This document shows positions 49,166 through 59,277 of a stretch of 64,000 bases of DNA, in pieces. The position numbers and the translations under genes were made by a program. The notes beneath the pieces were generated by a model that saw only the letters and a list, made by a program, of their open reading frames with translations, was not told the origin of the DNA and made no database searches. The stretch is from NCBI RefSeq assembly GCF_014842915.1, contig NZ_JACYXI010000008.1:62001-126000 (forward strand), read 5' to 3'. The stretch's first letter is position 1; every line of letters begins with the position of its first letter. Source of the DNA: Roseibium litorale (GTDB lineage: Bacteria; Pseudomonadota; Alphaproteobacteria; Rhizobiales; Stappiaceae).

Positions 49166-50473
49166 TCAGCGCAGGTTTTCGGGGATCCAGTCGCCGTGGG
49201 CCTTCAAGAGATCGCCAGTCAGGGCCCAGATCTGGTCGAGATCCAGTTCCGCTGCCGTATGCGGATCGAGCATGGCCGCATGGAAGATATGGTCCCGGTT
49301 GCCGGTGACGATAGCTTCGACCGTCAGGGCCTGGACGTTGATGTTGGTCTGCATCAGGGCGGCCAGATGCGGCGGCAGGGCGCCGATGCGGGTCGGCTGG
49401 ATGCCGTTGCGGTCCACAAGGCACGGCACCTCGACACAGCAGCCCTGCGGCAGGTTCGAGATGATCTGGTCGTTGATCACATTGCCGTAAATGACCGCAG
49501 GCTGGCCGGTGACCATGGCGCGGATGATATGGGAGCCATATTCGACGCTGCGCTCGATCTCGACCGTCTTGTCCGGGTCCTGCATGTCCTTCGACAGGGT
49601 TTGCCAGTCGGCAATTTGGCTCTCGCAGCGCCGGGGATATTCATCGAGTGGAATGTTGAAGCGCTCGATCAGGTCCTCGCGGCCGGACTTGATGTACCAG
49701 GGCACATATTCGGAGAAATGCTCCGAGCTCTCCGTGACGAAATATCCGAGCCGCTTGAACATATCATAGCGCACCCGGTTCCAGTTCGGCACCCGCCCCT
49801 CTTCCATGACCTGGCGGATCCGCGGATAGAGGTCTTCGCCCTTGTGCTCGAACTTCAGATAAAAAGCCATGTGGTTGATGCCGGCGACGAGATAGTCGAT
49901 CTCCTCCACCGGAACGCCAATGTCTTCGGAAAGCTCGCCGGCCGTATGAGGCACGGAATGGCACAGGCCCACGGTCCGGATCTTCGACAAGCGGTTGAGG
50001 CCCCAGCAGTTCATGGCCATGGGGTTGGCATAGTTGATATGCAGCGTGTCCGGACACAGGCGCTCCATGTCTTTCGACATGTCCGCCAGAACCGGAACCG
50101 TGCGCAGCGCCCGCATGATGCCACCGATGCCAAGTGTGTCAGCAATGGTCTGGCGCAGGCCGTAAGCCTTGGGCGTTTCGAAGTCGATGACCGTGCCCGG
50201 CTTGTAGCCGGCAACCTGGATCATGTTGATGCAGAAATCGGCCCCATCCAGCGCCCTGGACCGGTCCGTCGTCGCGCTGATGCGCGCTGGAACGTCAAGC
50301 TGCCGCTTGATCTTGTTGCCGACAGCCAGGGACTCGCTGAGGCGCTGCTCGTCGATGTCGTAAAGCACGATCTCCGCATCCCGCAGCTCCTCGAAGGACA
50401 GGATGTCCCCCATCAGGTGCTTGGCGAAAACGGTGCTGCCCGCACCGATGAAGGTAATCTTGGGGGCGTGCAT
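49166..50473 (-). CDS. GH4 alpha-galactosidase/alpha-glucosidase (NAD+- and metal-dependent)
   Basis: A 435-residue protein from the ATG at 50473. The NAD-binding motif KITFIGAGSTVFAK is at residues 5-18. Metal ligands are C171 (GLCHSVPHTAG) and H201 (GINHMAF). The substrate pocket is in HINYANPMAMNCWGL, with N150 conserved. GH4 enzymes hydrolyse alpha-glycosides through a redox/elimination mechanism with Mn2+ and NAD+. CHSV-type MelA sequences act on melibiose or other alpha-galactosides. It lies at the end of a galactoside ABC operon with a GH2 beta-galactosidase. Confidence 0.92.
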   Translation of the reverse strand: MHAPKITFIGAGSTVFAKHLMGDILSFEELRDAEIVLYDIDEQRLSESLAVGNKIKRQLDVPARISATTDRSRALDGADFCINMIQVAGYKPGTVIDFETPKAYGLRQTIADTLGIGGIMRALRTVPVLADMSKDMERLCPDTLHINYANPMAMNCWGLNRLSKIRTVGLCHSVPHTAGELSEDIGVPVEEIDYLVAGINHMAFYLKFEHKGEDLYPRIRQVMEEGRVPNWNRVRYDMFKRLGYFVTESSEHFSEYVPWYIKSGREDLIERFNIPLDEYPRRCESQIADWQTLSKDMQDPDKTVEIERSVEYGSHIIRAMVTGQPAVIYGNVINDQIISNLPQGCCVEVPCLVDRNGIQPTRIGALPPHLAALMQTNINVQALTVEAIVTGNRDHIFHAAMLDPHTAAELDLDQIWALTGDLLKAHGDWIPENLR

Positions 50474-50566
50474 TGCAGTCTCCGGAAAGCCGCGCCCTTG
50501 CGCGGTGTGTTGAGAAAATTCGTGTTGCCTGCACCGGGGCAAGCACCAGAGGTCTGGTGGCCCACC

Positions 50567-51652
50567 TTACCGGATACGGGCACCTTCTCCGGTGAAATAC
50601 AGGAGATCGGCGGGGTTGAAGCGGGCGTCGAGACGATCGCTGCCATCGCCCTTGGCGGAGATGCCCGGATATTTGATCGTGACCAGATCACCTGCACCGC
50701 GGCCATGGACCAGAGTTTCAGATCCCAGATGCTCGACCATTTCCACGGCGACGCTGATGCTTTCCGATGCCTGCTCATTGAACATTTCAGGACGGATGCC
50801 CGCCGTGATCTGCGTCCCGGGAGCAGGCAAGCCCGTCAGCCCTGCTACCGGCACCGTCACGCCGAAATCCTCCAGCGTTACCGCCGCACCGCCCTGCCCG
50901 TCTCCGCCCTCAGCCACCCGGGCCGGAAGGAAGTTCATTTTCGGCGATCCGATAAATCCGGCAACAAACTGGTTGTCCGGATCTGTATAGAGCTGCAGCG
51001 GCGTGCCGGTCTGCTCGATCCGGCCTGCGCGCAAAACGACGATCTTGTCGGCCAGCGTCATGGCCTCCACCTGGTCGTGGGTGACATAGATGATCGTCGC
51101 GCCGAGCCGTTTGTGCAGCTTGGCGATTTCGATGCGCATGTGGACGCGCAGTTCCGCATCCAGATTGGACAAGGGCTCGTCAAACAGAAACACCTTGGGA
51201 TGGCGGACAATCGCCCGGCCGATGGCCACCCGCTGGCGCTGGCCGCCGGAAAGCTGGCCGGGCTTGCGCTCCAGCAGCGGCTCCAGCTCCAGAATGCGCG
51301 CGGCGTCCATCACTTGGCGGTCGATCTGGGCCTTAGGCACCCCGGCGAAACGCAGCGCGAAGCCCATGTTCTGCCGGACGGTCATATGCGGGTAAAGTGC
51401 ATAGGACTGGAACACCATGGCAATGCCGCGTTTGGACGGATCGGTGTCGTTCATCCGTGCTCCACCGATGTCCAGATCGCCGGAGGTAATGTCCTCAAGT
51501 CCGGCGATCATGCGCAGCAAGGTGGACTTGCCGCAGCCCGACGGCCCGACGAAAACGGTGAAGGCCCCTTTTTCGATCTCGAGATCGACCTCCTTGATGA
51601 CCTTCAAGCTGCCGAAGGATTTGCTGACCTGCCTGAGGCTCAGTTCGCTCAT
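50567..51652 (-). CDS. Sugar ABC transporter ATP-binding protein (MalK/UgpC type)
   Basis: A 361-residue ATPase. Walker A GPSGCGKS is at residues 36-43, signature [15 protein letters not shown], Walker [13 protein letters not shown], switch [11 protein letters not shown], and a C-terminal TOBE/regulatory domain beginning near [15 protein letters not shown]. It follows the GH2 gene by 11 bp in the operon order binding protein, permeases, GH2, ATPase, GH4. Confidence 0.93.
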   Translation of the reverse strand: MSELSLRQVSKSFGSLKVIKEVDLEIEKGAFTVFVGPSGCGKSTLLRMIAGLEDITSGDLDIGGARMNDTDPSKRGIAMVFQSYALYPHMTVRQNMGFALRFAGVPKAQIDRQVMDAARILELEPLLERKPGQLSGGQRQRVAIGRAIVRHPKVFLFDEPLSNLDAELRVHMRIEIAKLHKRLGATIIYVTHDQVEAMTLADKIVVLRAGRIEQTGTPLQLYTDPDNQFVAGFIGSPKMNFLPARVAEGGDGQGGAAVTLEDFGVTVPVAGLTGLPAPGTQITAGIRPEMFNEQASESISVAVEMVEHLGSETLVHGRGAGDLVTIKYPGISAKGDGSDRLDARFNPADLLYFTGEGARIR

Positions 51653-51663
51653 GCTGCCCTCCC

Positions 51664-53895
51664 CTATACCGCCGTCAGGCTCAGTTCCTGAGTGGCAAAC
51701 CGGGGCGAGGACACGGTGACCCCGATTGCGCCGGCCTCACCGGTGGATTCCAGCCAGAAGCCGGTGGTGCCGCCGGTCAGCACAGGTGTGTCCGGTCCAA
51801 GCAGCCGGGCGGGGCCGGTGACCGAAACATGCACCGGATCATCCAGGAACGGCAGGATATGACCCGTCTGGTCGAGGGCCCGGACGATAACGCGCACCTG
51901 GTCCTTGCGGGCCGCGGTTACCGTGTCCTCGTCGGCCAACACCTGCAGCTGCGCGGGCAGAGGCCTTGAGGTCAAAGTCACAGTCATGACCGGCTTGCCA
52001 TCAATGAAGCCCGTGATCCGCCCATCTTCCCACTGCATGCCCCAAAGGCCCAATTCGTCCGCGGAAAAATGACGGCGGTCGAACACCACAGGCGCATGGG
52101 GCAGATGCGGATAGGCGCTGCGGTCCGGGCCAACCCGTTTGACGACATTGTCTCCGTAGGCGATCTCCACCTCGTCGCAGTTTGTCAGCACGATTAGAGG
52201 TAGAATGCCGCCGATGTTGCGCTCACCTCGCGCCCAGAAGGTCACAGGCTTCAGGATGAGCTCGTCTGACGGATCGCACTGGCTGGCGTAGACATGCGCT
52301 GCAAATTTCGGCTCACGGAACACATCCAGCACGCCATGATGGCAAATCCTGTCGCCGGAGCCGAAGTCCTTGTGGGTGTTGTAGTCGAACATGCACCAGC
52401 CGATGGAGCCGGAAATCGACGGGTCGCCATAGCTGGCGTTCAACACCTGCAGGTGGCGCGTCACATGCTCGGCCTGACGCTGCTCCTGATCATGACGCTT
52501 AGTCGGATACATATGCCCGCCATATTCGGTGATCATGTAGGGTACCTTGCGCGGCAGGCCGGTGCATTCCTGCTGATCCCGAAGCGCGATACGGCCCCGG
52601 TTGCGGCCAGGCAACTCCTCGTCGCCGAGGATGAAGTCGTTCATCGTGTAGACGTCTTCGAGGAATTCGCTGTCGGTGATATAGCGCACACCGCCGGTCT
52701 GGCGGGTCGGGTCGAGCGCGCGGGCGACCCGGTTGGTTTCCAGATAGAAGTCGTGATTGTCCTGGGACTCGTTGATACGAACACCCCAGAGAATGATGGA
52801 AGGATGGTTCCAGTCCCGCTCGATCATGCGCTCCACATTAAGCACCGACTCGGTCTGCCATTCCTCGCCGCCGATATGCTGCCAGCCAGGGATCTCCTCA
52901 AACACCAGCAGTCCGATCCGGTCGCAATGATCCAGGAACCAGGGCGACTGCGGATAATGCGAGGTGCGCACCAGATTGCACTTGAGATCGTCTTTCAGGA
53001 TCTCCGCATCCCGCTCCTGCGCCCGCTTGCCCATGGCATAGCCGGAATAGGGCCAGGCCTGATGCCGGTTCAGGCCGCGGATCTTCAAAGGCTTGCCATT
53101 GAGCAGGAAGCCTTCCGGTGTGAACTCGGCGGTTCGGAAGCCGAACGTGGAGGACAGATCATCCGTTCCAGTGGACGATGTCAGCACAGCCTCGGCGGTA
53201 TAAAGGACCGGATTGCCCGGCTCCCAGAGCGAAAGACCGGTCAGGCCGGTGAAGGAAAGCGTTTCGCTGTCCGCCTTAACCTGCTTTTCTGCACTGGCCA
53301 GCACCTTGCCCGAGGCATCCTTGAGCTGAACATTCAGCAGACCTTCGGCCTCAGCCATATCAACGCGCACAGTCACCGTCTTCTCATGAGACAGCGCATC
53401 GGGCGTTTCGATCTTGAGCCGGCGGATATGGGCGGGCTCGGTCACCTTCAGCCAGGCGTCGCGATAGATGCCTGCATAGGTGAGATAATCGATCCGGCCG
53501 CCGAAGGGCGGGATTTCGGGATTTTCCGATCCGTCGATCTTCACGGTGATCAGGTTTCCGCCGGGCTTCAGGTGCTTGCTGAGCCGCGCCTCGAAGGGGG
53601 TATAGCCATCCTTGTGGGCCGCCACTTCCACGCCGTTCACCCAGACAACCGAATTGGCCATGGCGCCATCGAACCGGATCGAGACTTCCTTGCCTTCGAA
53701 TTCCGGCAGCCAGTCCAGCTGCTTCTGATAGGTGAAGACGCACTGATAGCTGGTCTCATCGAAGTAGTTCAGCGGCAGATCCACGGCATTGTGCGGCAGG
53801 CGCACCTTGCCCCCCGCCTGCATTTGTGTCTTCATCTCCTCGGAAAAGCCGTCGTGGAACGTCCAGCCATCGTTGAAAAGGGTGGTCTTGCGCAT
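51664..53895 (-). CDS. GH2 beta-galactosidase/beta-glucuronidase-type hydrolase
   Basis: A 743-residue cytoplasmic enzyme from the ATG at 53895. A jelly-roll sugar-binding domain covers about 1-155 ([31 protein letters not shown]), an immunoglobulin-like domain about 160-255, and the TIM barrel about 260-560. The acid/base is E376 in WGVRINES, preceded by the GH2-invariant N375, and the nucleophile is E457 in MITEYGG. The C-terminal domains are beta-rich. Together with GH4 it suggests the imported substrate contains both alpha- and beta-linked galactose or related sugars. Translation of the residues upstream of 53895 is out of frame with the permease and was ignored. Confidence 0.92.
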   Translation of the reverse strand: MRKTTLFNDGWTFHDGFSEEMKTQMQAGGKVRLPHNAVDLPLNYFDETSYQCVFTYQKQLDWLPEFEGKEVSIRFDGAMANSVVWVNGVEVAAHKDGYTPFEARLSKHLKPGGNLITVKIDGSENPEIPPFGGRIDYLTYAGIYRDAWLKVTEPAHIRRLKIETPDALSHEKTVTVRVDMAEAEGLLNVQLKDASGKVLASAEKQVKADSETLSFTGLTGLSLWEPGNPVLYTAEAVLTSSTGTDDLSSTFGFRTAEFTPEGFLLNGKPLKIRGLNRHQAWPYSGYAMGKRAQERDAEILKDDLKCNLVRTSHYPQSPWFLDHCDRIGLLVFEEIPGWQHIGGEEWQTESVLNVERMIERDWNHPSIILWGVRINESQDNHDFYLETNRVARALDPTRQTGGVRYITDSEFLEDVYTMNDFILGDEELPGRNRGRIALRDQQECTGLPRKVPYMITEYGGHMYPTKRHDQEQRQAEHVTRHLQVLNASYGDPSISGSIGWCMFDYNTHKDFGSGDRICHHGVLDVFREPKFAAHVYASQCDPSDELILKPVTFWARGERNIGGILPLIVLTNCDEVEIAYGDNVVKRVGPDRSAYPHLPHAPVVFDRRHFSADELGLWGMQWEDGRITGFIDGKPVMTVTLTSRPLPAQLQVLADEDTVTAARKDQVRVIVRALDQTGHILPFLDDPVHVSVTGPARLLGPDTPVLTGGTTGFWLESTGEAGAIGVTVSSPRFATQELSLTAV

Positions 53896-53903
53896 GGAAA
53901 GTC

Positions 53904-54722
53904 CTATTTGACGGAGCCGAGCATGCCCTGCACGAACTGCCGCTGCATGAGAAAGAAAACGATAAGGGTTGGGAGCGTGGCGAGAATGGCACTCACCATC
54001 ACCGCCCCATAGTCGGGGTAGTAGGCGGAGGCGATCGAGGAGACGACGAGCGTGATCGTCTTCGTGTCGTTGGACTGAAGCACGATCAGCGGCCAGAGAT
54101 AATTGTTCCAGGCTGTCATGAAGACGATGACGAAAGCCGCCGCATAGGTGGACCGCATCACCGGCACATAGATCAGCAGGAAGATTTGCCATTCCTTCAG
54201 TCCGTCCACCCGGGCCGCGTCACGCAGCTCAAACGGGAAGGCTTTGGTCGATTGGCGGAAATAGAAGATGATGAACGCCGAGCCGATGCTGGGCAGGATC
54301 ACTGCCCAATGCGTGTTGATGAGATGCAGCTTGCCCATCATGATGAAGAGCGGGATCATCAACGCTGCGAAGGGGATCATCAGGGTCAGCAGCAGGAACC
54401 GGTAGATCCGATCGCGCAGGCGGGAGCGGAAGATTTCGAAGCCATATCCGGCGATCGATGCGACGGCCAGCGTGAACAACGTCGTCAGAAGTGCGATCTT
54501 CAGCGAGTTCCACAGGATCAGCGGTACATCGGCAAATTCCAGGAAGCTGGCGATATTCGCGATCAAGGCACCACCAAGACCGATCTTGCCGCGGCTGATG
54601 TCGGCGCTGGTATTCGTCGCCCCGAGCACCATCCAGAGAAAGGGGAAGATCGACAGGAAAGCCGCTGTGATCAGAAAGAGATAGACGAGACCGACGCGCA
54701 GCCGTTGCACCAAAAGATCCAT
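53904..54722 (-). CDS. Sugar ABC transporter permease (MalG/AraQ type)
   Basis: A 272-residue inner-membrane protein, six predicted helices. The EAA loop is LRDAARVDGLKEWQIFLLIYVPVMRSTYAA, near residues 162-191. The ATG at 54722 overlaps the partner permease stop by ATGA; it is followed 8 bp later by the GH2 gene. Confidence 0.92.
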   Translation of the reverse strand: MDLLVQRLRVGLVYLFLITAAFLSIFPFLWMVLGATNTSADISRGKIGLGGALIANIASFLEFADVPLILWNSLKIALLTTLFTLAVASIAGYGFEIFRSRLRDRIYRFLLLTLMIPFAALMIPLFIMMGKLHLINTHWAVILPSIGSAFIIFYFRQSTKAFPFELRDAARVDGLKEWQIFLLIYVPVMRSTYAAAFVIVFMTAWNNYLWPLIVLQSNDTKTITLVVSSIASAYYPDYGAVMVSAILATLPTLIVFFLMQRQFVQGMLGSVK

Positions 54723-55645
54723 CAGTTCCGCTCCCGCAAGGCATAGAACTGGAGCAGCGACAGCAATGCGACGGCAATCACGATGACATAGGAAACCGTG
54801 GCGGCATAGCCGAAGTTCGGCATGAACTTGAAGGTCAGGTTGTAGATATAGACCGACAGGGTCAGTGCTGAATTCGAGGGTCCGGCTGCGCCACCTGCAT
54901 CGCTGGTCATGATGTTCCGCACCTCATCGAAGAGCTGCAAGGTGCCGATGGTCGAGGTGACGGTGGTGAACAGGATGACCGGCTTCAGCATCGGAACGGT
55001 CAGGAAGAAGAACCGCCCATAAGCAGGCACCCCGTCGATGCGGGCTGCCTCGTGGATTGACTTGTCGATGTTTTGCAAGGCCGCCAGATAGAAGATCATG
55101 TTGTAGCCGGTCCAGCGCCAGGTGATGGCGATGATGATCAGGACACGGGCCCAGAACGGATCGGTCATCCAGAGAATGGGCGAAGAGATCAGCCCCAGAT
55201 CCAGCAGTGTTGTGTTGACCAGCCCGTCCTGCACGAACATGCTTTTGAACAGCACCGAATAGGCAACCAGAGAGGACACGCAGGGCAGAAAGATCGCCGT
55301 GCGGATCAGGCCGCGGAACCGGATCCTCCTGTCGTCAAGCATCGTGGCAAGAAGCAAGGCCAGGATCAGCATCACCGGTACCTGCACGATGAAGAAGATC
55401 ATGGTGTTGTAGAGCGCCAGCTTCAGCATCGGATCGGAAAAGAGCCGGACGATATTCGCGGTCAGGTCGAAATGCATCATCATCCCGCGCCCGGTCTGAA
55501 ACGACATCCAGAGCGAATAGAGGATGGGATAGACCATGAAAACCGCGATCAGCAGCACGGCGGGCGCAACGAACAGCCAGCCGTTCACATCGAAGTAGCG
55601 GTTCAATCTTGGCGATGCTTTGTCCATGGAATGCCTTGTCCGCAT
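54722..55645 (-). CDS. Sugar ABC transporter permease (MalF/UgpA type)
   Basis: A 307-residue inner-membrane protein with six predicted helices; EAA loop KSIHEAARIDGVPAYGRFFFLTVPMLKP near residues 199-226. Two starts are plausible: the ATG at 55645 with GGAG 6 nt upstream (chosen), and the ATG at 55627. A hairpin between 55701 and 55722 separates it from the binding-protein gene. Confidence 0.9.
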   Translation of the reverse strand: MRTRHSMDKASPRLNRYFDVNGWLFVAPAVLLIAVFMVYPILYSLWMSFQTGRGMMMHFDLTANIVRLFSDPMLKLALYNTMIFFIVQVPVMLILALLLATMLDDRRIRFRGLIRTAIFLPCVSSLVAYSVLFKSMFVQDGLVNTTLLDLGLISSPILWMTDPFWARVLIIIAITWRWTGYNMIFYLAALQNIDKSIHEAARIDGVPAYGRFFFLTVPMLKPVILFTTVTSTIGTLQLFDEVRNIMTSDAGGAAGPSNSALTLSVYIYNLTFKFMPNFGYAATVSYVIVIAVALLSLLQFYALRERN

Positions 55646-55700
55646 GGCAAGCTCCGCCCAGGGGTTGCCGGTTGGTGCAGGGGAAAAAACCAGGAGGGAA

Positions 55701-55722
55701 CAGGGGAGAAAAGTCTCCCCTG
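55701..55722 (-). terminator. Intercistronic hairpin between binding-protein and permease genes
   Basis: A perfect 9-bp stem, CAGGGGAGA / TCTCCCCTG, with a 4-nt loop, lies 12 nt after the binding-protein stop. Such hairpins favour binding-protein mRNA over permease mRNA. Confidence 0.7.
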
Positions 55723-55733
55723 CCCTGTTGCGG

Positions 55734-57002
55734 TCACTGGATCGCCGAGCGGGCCTGTTCCTCGATCGCAGCCAGTGCGTCATCCACAGATCCGCCCTTG
55801 CCGAGGCCCGGCAATTGGGAGGCGACCGCGGCATCAACCTCATTGGTGAAGATGCCGTAGTTGAGGGACGGAACCTTGGCGAGCCAGTCGGCGAACTTCT
55901 GCCAGATCTTCTCGCCGCCGAAGAAGGGATCGGCGACGGCATAGGCCGGGCCATCGCGGGCCTCCAGCAACGAGCCGACGGCGCCCTGACCGGTGAGGAT
56001 CTTCTGGTAGAAATCCACGTCCTTGCCGTAGATCTCATTAAGGAAGTCAACCGCTTCAGATTTTACCCCGGAGCTGGCCAGAACGTACCAGCTCGATCCG
56101 CCGAGATTGGACGCGTCGACGGCACCGGGAATGTCCAGCGTCGGGATCGGGGCGACGCCCCACTTGTTTTCCTGGTCTGGAGTGGCCTTCACCGTGCCGG
56201 TGATCCATACGCCGGTGATAACCGAGGCAACATCGCCGGAGGTGAAGGTTCCGACCCAGTTCGACCAGCCGGCCGCCGGCTTGGCGATGCCCGATTGCAG
56301 GATCTTGGCTTCGGTTTCAAGCGCCGCCTTCAACGCGGCATTGCCGGAAATGTTGAGATCGCCCTCCTCGGTGAAATACCATTCACCACCCGACTGCATC
56401 ATGATGCGGATCAGGCCTGCATCATTCGGATCCAGCCCCATCATCGGATGGCCGGTCTTCTCCAGAACGGTCTTGCCGATCTTGATATACCGGTCCCAGG
56501 TGAGGTTCTGCATGTCCGCCGGGGTGAAGCCAGCCGCCTCGATATAGTCCTTGCGGTAATAGAGGCCGGTCACACCGGAATCGAAGGGCATGGAATAGGT
56601 CTGGCCATCGACGGTAGCGAGCTTGACCTTGTAGGGCGCGAATTTGGAATAATCGACCGTGCCGCTCATCGGCTCGAAAGCGCCTGGGAAGGATTGCAGA
56701 TATTTCTGCGCGCCATAATCCTCGATCAGAACGATATCCGGCAGGCTGTCAGTGACCCCGGAAACCAGCCCGGTCTGAAGCTTGGCTTCCACATCGGCCT
56801 TGGCGAAGTCGACCACATTGAAGGTCACATCCGGGTGGGTCTTCGAATAGATCGCCCCGGCTTCCTTCATGATCGCGACGTTAAAATTGGGGTCCCAGCA
56901 CCAGATGGTGATTTCCTTGGCCGAAGCCGCCGAAATGGCAAAGAGACTGGCCGAACCCAGCGCGAGCGCAGCAAGCGCACGCGGCAAAATCGCTTTCTTC
57001 AT
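55734..57002 (-). CDS. Sugar ABC transporter solute-binding protein (family 1)
   Basis: A 422-residue exported protein from the ATG at 57002, signal MKKAILPRALAALALGSASLFAISAASA. The start of the mature domain KEITIWCWDPNFNVAIMKEAG is the family 1 hallmark; further landmarks are PDIVLIEDYGAQKYLQSFPG and PFDSGVTGLYYRKDYIEAAG. First gene of the galactoside operon. Confidence 0.92.
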   Translation of the reverse strand: MKKAILPRALAALALGSASLFAISAASAKEITIWCWDPNFNVAIMKEAGAIYSKTHPDVTFNVVDFAKADVEAKLQTGLVSGVTDSLPDIVLIEDYGAQKYLQSFPGAFEPMSGTVDYSKFAPYKVKLATVDGQTYSMPFDSGVTGLYYRKDYIEAAGFTPADMQNLTWDRYIKIGKTVLEKTGHPMMGLDPNDAGLIRIMMQSGGEWYFTEEGDLNISGNAALKAALETEAKILQSGIAKPAAGWSNWVGTFTSGDVASVITGVWITGTVKATPDQENKWGVAPIPTLDIPGAVDASNLGGSSWYVLASSGVKSEAVDFLNEIYGKDVDFYQKILTGQGAVGSLLEARDGPAYAVADPFFGGEKIWQKFADWLAKVPSLNYGIFTNEVDAAVASQLPGLGKGGSVDDALAAIEEQARSAIQ

Positions 57003-57078
57003 TCGTTCCTCCCACGGAGTGGATGCGGAGCTCCCTCTCCGCAACGAGGAGTTAAGCTGAAAGCGCAGCGCTCTGCAA

Positions 57079-57091
57079 GTAAAGTTTACTA
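57079..57091. promoter_or_regulatory. LacI-type operator upstream of the galactoside operon
   Basis: Inverted arms AGTAAA and TTTACT around a central G form a perfect 13-bp dyad 77-89 bp upstream of the binding-protein start. It shares TTTAGTAAA (other strand) with the site before the LacI gene. Confidence 0.6.
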
Positions 57092-57096
57092 AAAAT

Positions 57097-58215
57097 TTAT
57101 TCCGCTGATGTGGGGACTTGGCCTTCCGGCGCGCGGCTGCTTTGCCGCCAGATCATCCGGGTCGGAATGATGACCTTCTTGTTGAAGTCCCGGCCTGCGA
57201 TCTGCTCCAGCAGAAGGTCGACCGCGGCCTCTCCGACATGCTCGCCGCCGATGCGCACGGTCGAGAGCGGCGGGTTCATAAACTGCGCCACGGGGATATC
57301 GTTGAAGGACACAACGGCAATGTCCTCTGGAATCGACAGGCCAGCTTCCTGAATGGCCCGGTAGGCGCCGATGGCCATGTTGTCATTGGCGGTCACGATC
57401 GCATCGGGCAAAGGTGCCACCGCAAGCAGCTTTTGCGCCAACATATAGCCGGTTTCGAGCCGCAGGTTCTGGCCACTATCACAGATGTTCCCAAGGACCA
57501 GAAGGTCCTCATCAAACCGGCCCTTTTCCCGGCACCAGTCGATATAGGAGCGGCAGCGCTGCTCGCCGTAGGGCTCCGCATGGCCATCAATATTCTCGAA
57601 GCTGCCAATGAAGCCGATACGCTGGTAGCCAGTGGCATCCAGATTATCGAGCAGACCCCGGGTCGCAGCCCCAAGGTCGCAGAAGACACAATCGATGTCG
57701 TCGCGCCGGGGATTGAAATCGGCAAAGACCAGATGACGGCTGTTCGGCTTCAGCCAATCAATTTCGCGCGCGGAATGCTTGCCGACAACGATGACGCCGG
57801 TGGCCCCTTGCAGAAGGGCTGGAGAGGGCAGATCGTCGGAATGATAGACCTTGATGATTTCCGTCTTCAGGTCCTTGCAGCGGTTCTCAATACCGAGCCG
57901 GACACCGATGTAATAGGGATCGCTCAGCTCCTCCGATGGTTCCAGAAAATGCACCAGCGCAAGCCGTGGCAACCGGTTATCGTCCGGATGGCTGCCAGGG
58001 GCTTGACCGCCTCTTGCACCGGAAGCACGCGCGCCTCCGTTTTTTGCTCCCCGGTTCCGGTTGCGCGGTGTCTCGTAATTCAGAGCTTCAGCCGTCTCGA
58101 TCACCGCCTGCCGCTTCGCGGGCGAAATCGACAGTGCCGGATCGTAATTCAGAACACGGGAAACGGTCGCCGAGGATACGCCGACAGCCTTGGCGATTTG
58201 CTTGATGGTGACCAT
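57097..58215 (-). CDS. LacI-family regulator of the galactoside operon
   Basis: A 372-residue regulator from the ATG at 58215. The HTH VTIKQIAKAVGVSSATVSRVLN is at residues 2-23. An unusual basic, Gly/Ala-rich insertion of about 35 residues (RNRGAKNGGARASGARGGQA and neighbours) lies between the hinge and the effector domain, explaining the extra length. The effector domain has DATGYQRIGFIGSFENID, AIVTANDNMAIGAYRAIQEAG and VVSFNDIPVAQFMNPPLSTVRIGGEHVG. It lies immediately upstream of the operon it should repress, on the same strand. Confidence 0.9.
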   Translation of the reverse strand: MVTIKQIAKAVGVSSATVSRVLNYDPALSISPAKRQAVIETAEALNYETPRNRNRGAKNGGARASGARGGQAPGSHPDDNRLPRLALVHFLEPSEELSDPYYIGVRLGIENRCKDLKTEIIKVYHSDDLPSPALLQGATGVIVVGKHSAREIDWLKPNSRHLVFADFNPRRDDIDCVFCDLGAATRGLLDNLDATGYQRIGFIGSFENIDGHAEPYGEQRCRSYIDWCREKGRFDEDLLVLGNICDSGQNLRLETGYMLAQKLLAVAPLPDAIVTANDNMAIGAYRAIQEAGLSIPEDIAVVSFNDIPVAQFMNPPLSTVRIGGEHVGEAAVDLLLEQIAGRDFNKKVIIPTRMIWRQSSRAPEGQVPTSAE

Positions 58216-58267
58216 GTATCGTCATTTCCCGCGAGCAACGCCCGGATCGTGCCCCATTGCGCGCCAT

Positions 58268-58280
58268 AATTTAGTAAATT
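58268..58280. promoter_or_regulatory. LacI-type operator upstream of the regulator
   Basis: AATTTA and TAAATT flank a central G, a perfect 13-bp dyad 53-65 bp upstream of the LacI start. It shares the TTTAGTAAA core with the site at 57079, consistent with autoregulation. Confidence 0.55.
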
Positions 58281-58440
58281 TTAGCAGCGATTTTCGCTTA
58301 AGGAATAGCCCAATTCCCCGAAGAGTCAAAACAGGTGCTTTTGGGCAGGGTCGCTGGACAGGGTACACGCCTTTCCCCGGCCGGCCAGAACCTCCCCTTC
58401 CAAAAGCGCCCCCGGAATGAGTCAGACCTATCCGCCCCGG

Positions 58441-59277
58441 CTAGGTGCTGGGCTCATCCAGCATGCCCGCAAAAGGCCAGGGGCCTGCGAAGGAGCCGAT
58501 GGGCAGTTGGTTGGAGACAAGGGCGGGCTGCGGGGTCTCGTGCCAGGTGTAGAGCGTTGCACCGCCAGGCTCCATGATCAGCGAGTTGACCGCATTCACC
58601 CGCTGGTCGAGATGCACCGCATGGCAGGGCGCAGGCGCGATCTGGCAGGTCACCTTGCCGAGTTGGGCGGTCAGCGCCCTATGGACATGACCGGAGATCA
58701 TCCGCACTGGACCGCTGTAAGCTTCCAGCCGCTCCATCAGCGCCGCGCCGTTGCGCAGATTGTCGGCGTCCATGGCGGCGATGCCTGAATGCATCCAAGG
58801 GTGATGGGTGGCGATAACAACGGGCTTGCCGCCAGCTTCCGTCAGGGCCTGGTCGAGAAACGCAAACCCCTCCTCTGACAGATGGCCATAATGGGCGGTC
58901 TCCAGAAGCGTATCGAGACCGATCACCGTGAAGGGACCAAAGTCGCGGGCCCACTGCACGGGACCGGTCTTTGGCATCCAGTCTTCACTGGCAAAGGCCG
59001 CCCGCATTGCCTCCCGGCCATCATGATTACCGGGGATGGCGAGATAGGGCAGCTTAAGCCGCGCTATGATCGCCTTGAAGCGCTCATATTCCTGCGCTGT
59101 GCCGTAATCGGTGAGGTCACCTGTGACGATGGCGCAGTCGACGGGGCCGATCAGCGCCAGTTTTTCGTTGAGGGACGTGACCGCGGCCTCCAGGGCGGCG
59201 GCTGTGTCGGAGCGGCCATAGGCCAGTTCGCCCTCGGGCAAGATGTGGGTATCAGTGATCTGGATAAAGGCTGGCAT
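58441..59277 (-). CDS. Calcineurin-like phosphodiesterase (GpdQ/CpdA class)
   Basis: A 278-residue cytoplasmic metallophosphoesterase. The five metal motifs are visible: DTHILPEG near residue 9, VTGDLTDYG, IPGNHDGRE, ATHHPW and SGHVHR. Its size and motif spacing match class III enzymes such as GpdQ (glycerophosphodiesterase) and CpdA (cyclic-nucleotide phosphodiesterase). It starts directly after the ABC ATPase stop with no gap. The shared operon suggests the imported substrate is a phosphodiester such as glycerophosphocholine, a hypothesis based on context only. Confidence 0.85.
   Translation of the reverse strand: MPAFIQITDTHILPEGELAYGRSDTAAALEAAVTSLNEKLALIGPVDCAIVTGDLTDYGTAQEYERFKAIIARLKLPYLAIPGNHDGREAMRAAFASEDWMPKTGPVQWARDFGPFTVIGLDTLLETAHYGHLSEEGFAFLDQALTEAGGKPVVIATHHPWMHSGIAAMDADNLRNGAALMERLEAYSGPVRMISGHVHRALTAQLGKVTCQIAPAPCHAVHLDQRVNAVNSLIMEPGGATLYTWHETPQPALVSNQLPIGSFAGPWPFAGMLDEPST

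Noticed and set aside
49157..54012. Long plus-strand frames antisense to GH4, ATPase and GH2
   Set aside because: Catalytic residues and motifs are on the minus strand; the plus-strand frames have no domain.
53896..54192. Apparent 99-residue N-terminal extension of the GH2 enzyme
   Set aside because: It overlaps the permease gene in another frame and is Arg/His/Leu-rich without homology; the ATG at 53895 fits the GH2 family start.
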